A model generated the notes under the pieces. It was given only the letters and a program-made list of their open reading frames with translations. It had not been told where the DNA came from and did not search any database. A DNA stretch of 64,000 bases from Archilochus colubris (Eukaryota > Chordata > Aves > Apodiformes > Trochilidae): assembly GCA_023079485.1 (NCBI GenBank), contig CM041085.1, forward strand, positions 95,801,115-95,865,114. The letters run 5' to 3'. How positions within the stretch are numbered: position 1 is the stretch's first letter; the number at the start of each line of letters is the position of its first letter. A program made the translations under genes and the position numbers. Positions 13,018 through 23,386 of this stretch are shown in pieces.

Positions 13018-14524
13018 AATCATAGAATCATAAAATCAGCTGGGTTGGAAGGGACCTCAGAGATCATCAAGTCCAACCCTTGATTCACTACTGCTGTGGT
13101 TAACAGACCATGGCACTGAGTGCCACATCCAGTCTCTTTTTAAATATCTCCAGGGACAGAGAATCCACTACTTCCCTGGGCAGCCCATTCCAATGCTTGA
13201 TCACCCTCTCGGTAAAGAAATTCTTTCTAATATCCAACCTAAACCCCCCCTGGCACAACTTGAGACCATGCCCTCTTGTCTTGCTGAGAGTTGCCTGGGA
13301 AAAGAGACCAAACGCCCCTGGCTACACCCTCCTTTCAGGGAGTTGTAGAGAGTGATGAGGTCTCCCCTGAGCCTCCTCTTCTCCAGGCTGAACACCCCCA
13401 GCTTCCTCAGCCTCACCTCATAGGACTTGTGCTTGAGTCCCTTCACCAGCCTAGTTGTCCTCCTTTGGACCCGCTTCAGCACCTCAGTCTCCTTCCTGAA
13501 TTGAAGGGCCCACAACTGGACACAGTACTCGAGGTGTGGCCTCACCAGAGCTGAGTACAGGGGCAGAATCACTTCCTTGGACCTGCTGGACACGCTGTTC
13601 CTGATACAGGCCAGGATGCCATTGGCCTTCTTGGCCACCTGGGCACACTGCTGGCTCATGTTCAGCTTCCTGTCAATCCAAACTCCCAGGTTTCTGCCTG
13701 ACTGCTCTCCAGCCACTCTGTCCCCAGCCTGTAGCGCTGCATGGGGTTGTTGTGGCCAAAGTGCAGGACCCGGCACTTGGCCGTGTTGAACCTCACCCTG
13801 TTGGAATCAGCCCAACTCTCCAGTCAGTCCACGTCCCTCTGCAGAGCCCTCCTGCCTTCCAGCTGATTGACACTCTCCCCCATCTTAGTGTCATCTGCAA
13901 ATTTGCTGATGATGGACTCAATCTCCTCAACTAGATCACCAATAAAGATATTAAACAGAACTGGGCCCAACACTGATCCCTGGGGGACACCACTGGTGAC
14001 CGGCCACCAACTGGATGCAGCACCATTCAGCACCATTCTCTGGGCCCGGCCCTCCAGCCAGTTCTTAACCCAGCACAGAGTGCCCCTGTCCAAGCTGTGG
14101 GCTGACAGCTTTTTCAGGAGAATGCTGTGGGAGACGGTGTCAAAGGCCTTGCTGAAGTCCAGGTAGACCACATCCACAGCCTTCCTCTCATCCACCAGGC
14201 AGTTCACCTGATCATAAAAGGAGATCAGGTTGGTCAGACAGAACCTGCCCTTCCTAAACCCATGCTGACTGGGTCTAATCCCTTGTCCATCCTGTAGGTG
14301 CTGTGTGATTGCACTGAGGACAATCTGCTCCATAATCCTGCCAGGCTGACAGGCCTGTAGCTTCCCAGATCCGGCCCTTTTTGTGGATTGGAGTGACATT
14401 CGCCAACTTCCAGTCATCCGGGATGTCCCCAGTGACCCAGGACTGTTGGTAGATGATAGAGAGAGGCTTGGCGAGCTCTTCTGCCAGCTCCCTTATCACC
14501 CTTGGGTGGATCCCATCTGGTCCC
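13018..14524 (-). mobile_element. CR1 LINE, 5'-truncated, with broken reverse transcriptase ORF2
   Basis: This is the largest coding remnant in the window. On the minus strand it encodes parts of CR1 ORF2, whose product (endonuclease and reverse transcriptase) copies LINE RNA into a nicked target. Three minus-strand frames tile it. 14275-14526 holds the start of the RT region (GPDGIHPRVI, then [18 protein letters not shown]). 13824-14417 holds the core: [13 protein letters not shown], then [17 protein letters not shown], then the catalytic KFADDTK. 13201-13776 holds the C-terminal part (LGVWIDRKL, then [11 protein letters not shown], then [19 protein letters not shown]). Frame changes between the pieces show the gene is dead. 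The endonuclease domain is absent through 5' truncation. The 3' tail (reverse complement of CATAGAATCATAAAATCAGC) ends near 13020. Its 5' end joins a 28S rRNA fragment. Confidence 0.95.
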
Positions 14525-14526
14525 AA
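13201..14526 (-). pseudogene. CR1 ORF2 reverse transcriptase pseudogene
   Basis: This is the coding portion of the CR1 copy, read right to left. Fingers and palm motifs of the non-LTR reverse transcriptase are clear, including the FADD catalytic pair in place of the common YADD, and the downstream thumb and C-terminal region typical of CR1. At least two frameshifts separate the three open segments, so no full-length product is possible. The endonuclease and everything 5' of the RT start are missing. Presence of the family is certain. Activity is excluded. Confidence 0.9.
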
Positions 14527-14820
14527 ACAACAAAAGTTTGTGTCGAGGGCTGATTCTCAATAGATCGCAGTGAGGGAGCTGCTCTGCTATGTATGAAACC
14601 CTGACCCAGAATCAGGTCATCTACGCCGGGTGCCCCATGATCATGCGGTACACAACAGGGCAGAGGCAGTGCAGCATCTGTCCACCCCTCCGGTCCCGAC
14701 CACGAGCAGCTCAGGGGCAGACAGCCGGCTATTGTGAGCCTACATAGGCACTGGCGGAGATGCTGTATCGCTGCATCTAGGCAGGATTCTGATTCTCTCA
14801 TTGTCATAAAAGTCACAGTA
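14525..14820 (-). pseudogene. 28S rRNA 3'-end fragment (retrocopied pseudogene)
   Basis: Read on the minus strand, it runs AATCCTGCCTAGATGCAGCG, then a diverged expansion segment with GTACCGCATGATCATGGGG, then TGATTCTGGGTCAGGGTTTC, then AGCAGAGCAGCTCCCTCACT, then GCGATCTATTGAGAATCAGC, and ends CCTCGACACAAAC. This matches the conserved last few hundred bases of vertebrate 28S rRNA, with CG-to-TG/CA decay expected of an old copy in methylated DNA. Its natural 3' end abuts the truncated 5' end of the CR1 at 13,018-14,524 in the same orientation. No rDNA spacer is present, so it is not a piece of an rDNA array. The far boundary (about 14,815-14,830) is approximate. Confidence 0.85.
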
Positions 14821-14830
14821 CTGTGACTTT
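14809..14830. repeat. 22-bp perfect palindrome
   Basis: AAAGTCACAGT followed by its exact reverse complement, with no spacer. It sits at the outer edge of the 28S fragment, where cDNA synthesis would have ended, and might be a fold-back scar of integration. Confidence 0.7.
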
Positions 14831-15194
14831 GGAAATGAAGAGCAGTGAATGTGATGGCTAACCTTAGCCTTATTATCTTCTTTATCCTGTTGTTTCATCC
14901 ATTTCCACCTGAGCTGATGTTCACATTGCAAGTTCTACATCAAGAGTTGTGGTTAAATCCCCAAGTCCAACACCAAAGCTCATGTTAATGTAACATAAGC
15001 TCCAGACACAGGTCTTGCTGTGCCTTTGCCTGCAAGGCAGAAAACCATGCTCCTGTCAGACCCCTTCCCTCTGCTCAAGAATTTTTGTTCAGTGATCTGG
15101 AGACTCTCCACCTCCCCTTCCACAGGAACAGATGTTGCTCCCTCCATGCCCCTCGCAGAGCTCTGTGCCTCTGCTCCTGCAGATGATACCCTGG
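14831..15194. other. Non-coding spacer between chimera and LTR
   Basis: No recognisable feature. The last five bases (CCTGG, 15190-15194) are the left target duplication of the following LTR. Confidence 0.6.
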
Positions 15195-16190
15195 TGTCTT
15201 GGGTTAGTGTAGGGATGTTTTGGAAGCAAGGGGGTCACATAGCTGGTTCTTGTGAGAAGCTGATGGAAGCTCCACCAGTTCTAATTCTGAGGGAGAGGAG
15301 AGGAGAGAGGAGAGGAGAGGAGAGGAGAGGAGAGGAGAGGAGAGGAGAGGAGAGGAGAGGAGAGGAGAGGAGAGGAGAGGAGAGGAGAGGAGAGGAGAGG
15401 AGAGGAGAGGAGAGGAGAGGAGAGGAGAGGAGAGGAGAGGAGAGGAAGTGACAGCAATGCCAGAGCAAAGGACACCAAGGTCAGTGAGGAAGGAGTGAGA
15501 GGAAGTGCCCAAGGAGAGATTTCCCTGCAGTTTATGGAGAGACGGCAGCTGTCCTGAAACCCATGGAGAAGCACAGTGGTGCGGTCCCTGAAGGGGCACA
15601 GTGGATCCATCTGCAAGGATCACAGGTGTGGCAGACATGGATTTTGTAGCTCCTGAAGGAGCATAGTGGGCAGATGTGCCAGGGAGTGTCACACGGGGGA
15701 ATATGTGTAGTCACAGCCTGTTCAAGCTCATGGAGTGGGGCATATGTGGATCTGCAGCCATGGATGACCCTGTGCCAGAGGAGGTGACTGTTCCTGAAGC
15801 AGACGTGACTCTGTGGGCAGCCCAGGCTGGAGTAGTTCCTGAGGGACTGCACCTCCATGAAACACCATGTGGGGAACTGATCCTAAAGCCTCACATCCTG
15901 TCCTCCATGCTGCTGAGGAGGAGGAGGAGGCAGGAGTGAAACTAAGGAGGGAGGGGGAAAGGTATTAAGAACTTCTCATGTTTTCTCTTTCTCCTGATAT
16001 ATTAAATTAGTTTTTTTTTTCTTCCTGAGGCTGTCTGTTTTGCTTGTTACCGTAAGTGGGGAGTGAAAACCTGCCTGTCCTTGTCTTGATTAACGAGCCT
16101 TTAGATGGCTTTCCTCACCCCTGTTCCATGGCGGTGGGAAGAGGAGTGATCAGAGGTCTGGATGTTACCAGCTGGGCCTAAACTAGGACA
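15195..16190 (+). mobile_element. Solo LTR, ERVL-type, with 5-bp target duplication
   Basis: The element begins TGTCTTGGGTTAGTGT and ends CTAAACTAGGACA. It is flanked by perfect 5-bp duplications CCTGG (15190-15194 and 16191-16195). Motif order matches a widespread bird LTR family as I remember it: a 5' segment with a TGTGAGAAGCTG-type motif, CACCAAGGTCAGTGAGGAAG, repeated ATGGAGAAGCACAGTGG-like units, an ATTAAA polyadenylation signal at 16001-16006, CTGTCTGTTTTGC, GTCCTTGTCTTGATTAACGA and a GAGGAGTGATCAG 3' block. Orientation is plus. No internal retroviral genes remain, so this is a solo LTR left by LTR-LTR recombination. A five-base duplication with TG/CA ends fits ERVL (or ERV1) integration. 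Frames inside it are not genes. Confidence 0.85.
15292..15446 (+). repeat. (AGAGG)n polypurine microsatellite
   Basis: A pentanucleotide array nested inside the solo LTR. The pure part (15306-15445) has about 28 uninterrupted AGAGG units. A few irregular units precede it. The strand is all purine, with a pyrimidine complement. The open frames on both strands are artefacts, since a 5-base unit without stops stays open in every frame. Confidence 0.97.
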
Positions 16191-19100
16191 CCTGGGATCT
16201 CCTTCCACCACCTCCATGTCTGCTGTGAAATGCCAGTCAAGGACCATTCACTGGAAAATGCCACTCACTCTGACCGCGGTCCTGCCAGCCTGGGACAACC
16301 TTTCATCTCATCTTCACTTAGATTGACTAAACCAAAATTTCAACAGAAGCAATTTAGAGAAGAATTCACATCACTGCATAGCATCTATGTGCCTCCCTCA
16401 CACATTACCAGACGTGTTTTCATACAGCTCAGTGAAAAATAGTACTGAGCAGCTATCAGTCAATAGCCAAGCTCTGCAGACTCTCTCAAGGAAGAGACAT
16501 GGTCAAACCTGAAAATGAGTCAGTTGCTTATTCCTGTACATTTTAATCAAAATACTCTCTGATCCCAAGACAAATACTTTGGAGAAATGAAATTGCTTCT
16601 GTATCCACACAGTTGTTTCTCTCAACCAATCTATAGTTCTGTCAAAGAAAGATAAAGGGTTCACTTGACAAGTCTTCCCTGCCATCAAAACATACTGACT
16701 GGAATTGTTTATATTTGTTAACTTGTATTTTCTGTTGGCTCTTCCAAGTGTTCCAGCTTCATACTGGAATCCAGATTCACACAAGGGGGCATTTATACGT
16801 CCCTTTTTTTTTCCTTTTATTTTTTTCTTTTTTGACATTTGAACTGCCCAACCACTTTATTTTTTTAAGTACTTCATTTCAAGAAATGTTAACTCTCCAG
16901 GATTCACACTAGTGGTTCAGAAGCCACCTTAACTATTTTCTCCATAATACTTTGGGGGAAAAATTACTCAGAACTGACAACCTGGAAAAGCTTAGAGGAT
17001 TTCCATCATCCAAGGCAGGCACAGAGCTTTCACATAAAAGCTGTCTGTCTTCAGGGGAGTTCCCTGAAGAATCAAGGTTGTTCCCATATCTGCTGCCCAC
17101 CTTTCCTGTGCACCTTTCCTCCACAGGGAATGCCAATATTTGTTATCATTTTGCCATTTTCTTCTAAATACAGCTGTAGTTATTGTAATTATTATTCAAA
17201 GATAACAAAGAATTTGTGACCATTGGTACCTGCCTGCCCAGGTCAAGCAGAATGTGCACATTTCCAGGTAGGTTTCTCAGTGTGAAGTGCTGCTGGTAAT
17301 ACAACTGCTACTACACCTACTAAATAACCATAAATGCAATGGGAGAAAATTATGAAGAAAACTAACTAGAGTCACGGTAGGAAAAAATAATAGAAACAAT
17401 TTAGATTTTATCCTAATGACAAGGAAGAAATCAAAGGACAATGATTCATATTTTAAATGCAGTATTTTGTGTGTCAGATCCATTCATCGTATACAAAGAA
17501 CAATGCTAGTATACATTTTGAAGATAAAATCAATTACACATTATTTTAGAGTTGTACAATCTTGTTCTCCACAGTGGCCTTAATATGACTTACATGTAGC
17601 ATAATTCTTATTCCACATCTCTGAACAAAGCTAAATTTCAATGACAGTTCATTGTACAAATTCCAATTTATGGTCAGTTTTACCAGTATTCTCAGAGAAT
17701 AAAAAATTGCAAAAGCCATCTCTGCTTGAACCAGAATATGAATTTTGAATTATAATGAAAATAAAGGAGCAAATTAGGAGACTCATTTGATTCAATTCAT
17801 TACCTCAGAACACATTTGCTTAAAATACCCTCCTATATTTTATGTCACTTTTTAAAATGAGTGAGTAAAGGCTTTGTTCCTCAGAAACTCCCGAATGGTG
17901 GCCAAGTTAGCCACACTTTAATCAGTTTCTTAATTTATCTCCATTATGACATAAAATAGGGAAATAACTCTTGTTTCCGTATTCCATTAAAATGTTTCTG
18001 TACAAGATGAAGACTGTTTTATCATGGTATTCCAAGTTTTAAGAAACCTATTTTCATTCTTATTTTCATAAAAGCTAAAAATAATATATCACACTTTATA
18101 TTTTCTTCATTTGCCAAGTTTTGGCAGAACTCAAAAAGATATAGCAGAATATGCTGGAAAATTTGCAGGGTTTACAATGCTTAGCCCATTTTCAAAGGAA
18201 AAGATGATTCCTAATCAGTTCATTTCCATTTCCAATAAAATTCCTTCAGAAAAGGGAATTATTTTTTTTCCAGCATGAGCCATTTCAGGCAGTCAAATTG
18301 GGCTTTTTCTTGACATTCCATGATCTGATAATGTGGTAATTCAAGACCAGCCTCTAAAACCTTTCACTCATTCACTCTGAACAGATCTACCACCATTAAA
18401 TCATGACATGTCTTAGATAAATTTGGAATGGAAAGACTGCTTCAATCTACTGAGAAAGTGAGCCTCCATGCAGCAGGGCAAAGTGTGAAGCACCAGTAGT
18501 GCACCAATAGAAGCACCAGTTCCCATCCAGGACAAAATTTTGCTTTGAAAGCATGGACAATATAAGGTATATTCATTAAGCCTGTCCAGGGTTTTAGGGG
18601 TTTATCTTTAAAAGGAACTATCACAAAAAAAAACCAAAACCAAACCAACCAAACAAAAAAACCCCAACACCCAATACCATTCTGTCTACTGACAGAACAG
18701 TTGAATGGTGTGCAAACACAAGAAATGTGAAATCTCAGGCAGGAATGAGAGATGTGTCAAGTCACCTATGTGAACTGTGCTTTCTTAATAATTAACCTGA
18801 ATTTCTAACCAATTAAATATTTTCCAGAAGGTCCTCAGTTTATTTTATGGGGGGAAATATGTCCAAAACAAACTGCAGCACATAAGCAATGGTCAGAAGA
18901 GCATAAATTGTAATGAACAGTATAGAATAATGAAGATACTTTCAAGTCTACTTGATGTGGGAGTACAAGAAGGAATGACATGTACCCAGCAACCCCTGCA
19001 AGATGCAAAACAGATTATTTATGCAAAAGAATCTGTCAGAGATTGCTTCCTAACAGCCATATGAATTCTCAGGTCGTCTGCACTGAAATGCAGTTGTCCA

Positions 19101-21392
19101 AGTTGAAAAGCAAGACTATAACTATGATCAGCTTTGATCATGGCCATTAGAAAGGCACCACCCTAAGGTCAACACGGCCAAACTCAGCCACTTGGTGCCA
19201 GCTCTGTGGGAACAAGAGATGTTCTCTCTCCTCTCTTCCCTGGTTTGCCTCAGATTCCAGGTCAGAGCCACCACCATGCTTGTGCCATTTTGCTGCCTCT
19301 GCCTCTAGTGTCCCTCAGTGGATGTGGATCATGCACAGTTTTAGAAAAATTTCCCTGATAAGCATCTCTGTATTTTGCATAACTGTGATATTGTATATTT
19401 GCTGCCCACGGAGTGCTATGTTTTAGTCATATGGGATAGTGATTTATGGGCTCAGGTGCTATAAGTCTCAATACTCCATTAGTTATCTACTGCAGCCAGG
19501 TAAACTCCTGGGACCTCGGAGTGCATCTTCTCTATATAACACATGAAAACGGGTGCAAAAACTGGGAATCACAGCTGCAGTGAACAGGGGCATTGCCTTG
19601 GCAATGGAAATAATTGAGGGAGCAACGTGACCTGAAGCCTAGTTCTCTTAGGCACTCAATTTCAGGCTGCTATACTTTGCCAGTTGGAACTTTCTTCCAT
19701 ATATAGTTTCCTATGGCAGCTCTTTCCCACAAAATAAAGCTGGAATGCTTCAGACTCTGACATAAGGTGAGAAAACAGGATTTAAGTTGTTGTCATAGCT
19801 GACTAGATTCAAGCAACGAGCATCTCCTGTCATTGAGGCGAATGCTGTTATTCACTGCTTGATCCCCCTTACTACAGCTCTTCCATTTTGCACAGCCAAC
19901 TATTCTTTTTCTCAAAACAATTTGGGGGGAGTTTGGTTTTTTTTTGTTTGGTCTGGTTTTTGTTTTGTGTGTGTACATGTTTTACATAGAACGAGATAGT
20001 TGAAAATTAATTCTCCTTGTAGTGGGTATAGAGTGTTCCAGTGAGCATGGAACACTAAGCACTCACAATCACAGAGACAGCACAGGCATTCCATTGCTAA
20101 GACAAGTATTCCCAATATCAACCTTTAGAATCTATTTTCTCTGTATAGCTCCATTAAGATTTAATTATTTTCAGAAAAGGAAAAATTCCAAAGGACTTCC
20201 TCCAAAAGAAAGGACTAAAACACTCAGACCCCTTGCTGGAAGATGGGAGGCTAAGTCCCAGGAGACAGGAGAGGGAACTGAACACAGCTCCATCTAACTG
20301 GGGGTGCTGCAGCTGTTTTATCACTAAAAATGAGGTCTGGTCTCTGGTGTGCTTTTTTTCTGCAGTTCTAGTTGAAAAATGGTTTCTCAGAATGAACCCC
20401 ACAGGTAAATGAGTGTATATTTTAAAAATTCCATGATTTAGGTGGGAGACCTCAGCTGCTGCAAAATAAATTCCTATTTCTATCACATCTTCTTGAGGTA
20501 CAGAGCAATTTGAGCTTTGATAGAAAGGAACTGTCTTTGAAAAGCACAGCTGGAGTGTATTTTGTGGGGATTGCTGCTCACAATACAAACAGAGGAAGGA
20601 AAAGTGTAGTGCAGAAATCAAACCCAGCAGCCCCAGGAATCAAAATGACGTAGCAGCTGTTCTCACTTCCCCTAAGAGCCTGCCTCCATCAGCACACAAG
20701 GCTGAGTGTCCCTTCAGCAAATGAATTAAACTAGCCAGGACCTTCTTTTCCATTCCCATTAGACTTGCTCAGTGGGTTAGATTCTTTCCATTATTGTTGA
20801 AGAGTTTTTTTAATCTCCATGAGAGTTTTTGCTTATTCAGTGGTTAGGATAAGTACACTCCTTGCTTGATTTCATCTAGATTCTGATGATACAGCCTGGT
20901 CTCATTGTCTGCTGTGCCTTTGTCTACAAACAAATTATTTAGCGTTTATAGCGTGCTATAATGCAGTATTCTATAAAAAAAGAGTAAATGGCACCACTTA
21001 CCAATAGTGATCAAACTGTACTTCCAAATCTTGCAGCATATATATGTAACACACATAAAACAGAAAGAAGAAAAACCCTAAGTAGTGTATTTATACATAC
21101 TTCGGATTAAATCTGCAATGGTAAATCCCACTCAGAACTGATTTCCTTATTTAAAGCTTAAGAAAATAACATACAGTCCACATGATATCATACATTCATC
21201 GACTGGATAATAGCTGGGGGGAAGACAAATCACACAGAACTAGATGAGAAGTAGTGATGAATTCTGCAACAGGTACCTTAGCAAGTGTAGATGTACATTT
21301 ACATCTTGTATAGATGTACACACTTACACAGCCTACTAGCTGTAGATAGCTGAACTCACTAAACTGTGCTGCAAAAATTCCACGCTACCAAG
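16191..21392. other. Non-coding spacer
   Basis: No gene or element recognised. Poly-T runs occur near 16805-16865, an A/C-rich run near 18625-18668 and a G/T run near 19920-19975. The 155-codon minus frame at 20154-20621 has no motif and no codon pattern that I trust. The last five bases (CCAAG, 21388-21392) are a target duplication. Confidence 0.55.
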
Positions 21393-21576
21393 TGTCACAG
21401 TTCTGCACACCAGTCTCTAGCAGTAACTACAAACATTGAGGTTATCAGTCCTAGAAGCAGACACCGTCTGAGAAACTTGCTGTTAACTTCATCAAGTGCA
21501 GCTACTTACAAGAGACTTAGCTGAAAGCAAAAATACAAGACAGAAAATTACCTTTATCCTGGCCCAAACCAGGACA
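21393..21576 (-). mobile_element. Internally deleted LTR (184 bp) with 5-bp target duplication
   Basis: The left end TGTCACAGTT and the right end CTGGCCCAAACCAGGACA are those of the LTR family seen complete at 53,154-53,971. Here the first 10 bases jump straight to CTGCACACCAGTCTCTAGC, so about 630 bp of the middle are missing, including the TATA region and polyadenylation signal. Perfect 5-bp duplications CCAAG flank it (21388-21392 and 21577-21581), so both ends are the original integration ends. Orientation is minus by analogy with the full copy. The remaining part is roughly 85-90% identical to the full copy by eye. Confidence 0.88.
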
Positions 21577-21605
21577 CCAAGCTAGGGTTTAATGAGGCAA
21601 AGCTA

Positions 21606-21710
21606 CCCTTCAGGGACATGGATTAGTGTTGGTGTTAACAGTGTTATGTGAATGGTTGGACTCTATGATCTTTAAAGCTCTTTTCCAACCTAAGTGATTC
21701 GATGATTCTA
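21606..21710 (+). mobile_element. CR1 LINE 3' tail fragment
   Basis: It reads CTACCCTTCAGGGACATGG, then GGTTGGACTCTATGATCTTT, then CTTTTCCAACCTAAGTGATT and ends CGATGATTCTA. This is the CR1 3' tail in forward orientation. It sits 25 bases beyond the right target duplication of the deleted LTR, so the LTR may have landed next to or inside the upstream part of this CR1 copy. Confidence 0.8.
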
Positions 21711-22685
21711 GCTCTGGAAACATGCTATCAAATTCTGTCAGGAAAGCATCACAATATTTGAGATAATTACATTATTTAAGCACATGGTGCAGTCTAACCA
21801 TTTATGACAAATCCAACAAGTCACTTTGCTATTAAAACTTGGCTGGAAATTTACCAAAAAAAGACTACACTTCTTTTAAGTGTTTACAAGGAAGCTATCA
21901 CTTGTAAACTTTTGTCTTTCATGCATTATTTTGTCTTTGGCATTTGCTTGAGATCACGTCTTTCATGTTTATTTAGAAAAAATAAAAATTTCTATCACAG
22001 CAGTTTCACACAGTATACCAACTGGTTACTCGTAAAAGAAAATTTAAGCTTATTACAAGACAGTTTATCAAACTCTGGAGCACAACACAGATTGCAAAGC
22101 AGGGTCATTGTACATATAATCCAAATTATGGACTGCTTTATAATGCATTAACCAGACTAAGCAGAGGGTCATTCAAACTCCCCTATTGCCAGAATTACTC
22201 ACATCAACCTATTTTAAATGCATTAAAATAATACTAGCATCAGCATGTATTAGTTATAGCCTGTGCAGGGCTTTACATCAGAAAGTTGTGCAACAGTCAA
22301 ACCACAGGAGTTCACAGTCTGTGCAGCCCTCAAAAAGCACTTCACGAAATCCACAATAAATATAAAGTAATAGCAATAAGAGACGATTTGCGACTCAGAA
22401 GGAGTAAGAGCAGCTGTAGCAAACCATTAAAGGTCGATGCATTTCTGGTTTTCTGATGGAAAGTTCTGATTTGGCCAGAGTAAACAGAAAACATTATAAC
22501 TGCAACAGTTAAGAAACAGCAAGGCAAGCACGCAGTGGAATTGGTTTTGTGTGCCAACCATCCCTAACTTTTACCCTTCCAGGGCACAGGGCTACAGCTG
22601 ATGCAGGGAGATCGCATGGAATCTATCCACACTCTCCTCTGTGGGTACAGCTAAAAGAGATAATAGCAAAGAAATCAAAAGAGCC
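21711..22685. other. Non-coding spacer
   Basis: No feature recognised. A 115-codon plus frame at 21804-22151 has no known domain. Confidence 0.5.
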
Positions 22686-22888
22686 CTTATATATTATATA
22701 TATATAATATATATAATATATATTATATATTATATATATACATAAGATGTATATGTAATATACATATAATATAATATATACATATAATATATTATATAAT
22801 ATATATTATATACATAAGATGTATATATACATATATATATACACATATATACATTTATACATATATATATATATGGGCTTATATATAA
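22686..22888. repeat. AT-rich (TA)n minisatellite
   Basis: About 200 bases of alternating A/T with TATATAATATA variants. A longer unit containing ATACATAAGATGTATAT occurs twice (near 22738 and 22810), so part of the array has duplicated as a higher-order unit of roughly 72 bases. It runs directly into the truncated 5' end of the next CR1. Confidence 0.93.
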
Positions 22889-23386
22889 CTGGGCCCCTCA
22901 GTTCCAGAAGGATATTGAGCTCCTGGAGCAGGTCCAGAGAAGAGCAAGGAGGCTGTGAAGGGATCCGGCACAAGTTCTGTGAGGAAGGGCTGAGGGAGCT
23001 GGGGGTGTTCAGTCTGGAGAAGAGGAGGCTCAGGGGAGACCTCATCACTCTCTACAACTCCCTGAAAGGAGGTTTTAGCCGGGAGGAGGTCTGTCTCTTG
23101 TCCCAGGTAGCTACCAGTAAGACAAGAGGGCATGGTCTTAAGCTCTGCCAGAGAAGGTGTAGGTTGGATATTAGGAAAAAATTCTTTACAGAGAGGGTGA
23201 TCAGGCATTGGAATGGGCTGCCCAGGGAGGGGGTGGATTCTCTGTCCCTGGAGGTTTTTAAGAAGAGACTGATGTGGCACTCAGTGCCATGGTCTGGTAA
23301 CCATGGTGGAAGTGGATGAAGGGTTGGACTTGATGGTCCCAGAGGTCCTTTCCAACCTGGCTGATTTTGTGTGACCCTGTGATTAT
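22889..23386 (+). mobile_element. CR1 LINE 3' fragment with ORF2 C-terminal remnant
   Basis: Forward-orientation CR1, 5'-truncated. It starts in the last part of ORF2. Within the frame 22819-23319 the peptides [20 protein letters not shown] and [15 protein letters not shown] match the C-terminal part of the CR1 copy on the minus strand at 13 kb. It continues through WHSVPW and into the 3' tail (GGGTTGGACTTGATGGTCCC, then CCTTTCCAACCTGGCTGATT, ending in a degenerate GTGACCCTGTGATT). The first residues of the frame come from the AT array and are not CR1. It is dead: the reverse transcriptase core is missing. Confidence 0.92.

Noticed and set aside
15204..15692. Long frames through the AGAGG array on both strands
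   Set aside because: The 5-base unit without stops leaves all frames open. The sequence is part of a solo LTR.
20154..20621. 155-codon minus-strand open frame
   Set aside because: No recognisable domain, no splice context and ordinary AT-rich composition. A frame this long is expected occasionally in 64 kb read six ways.
22819..22890. Start of the 166-codon plus frame
   Set aside because: The first part is translation of the TA array ([13 protein letters not shown]). Only the later part is CR1.
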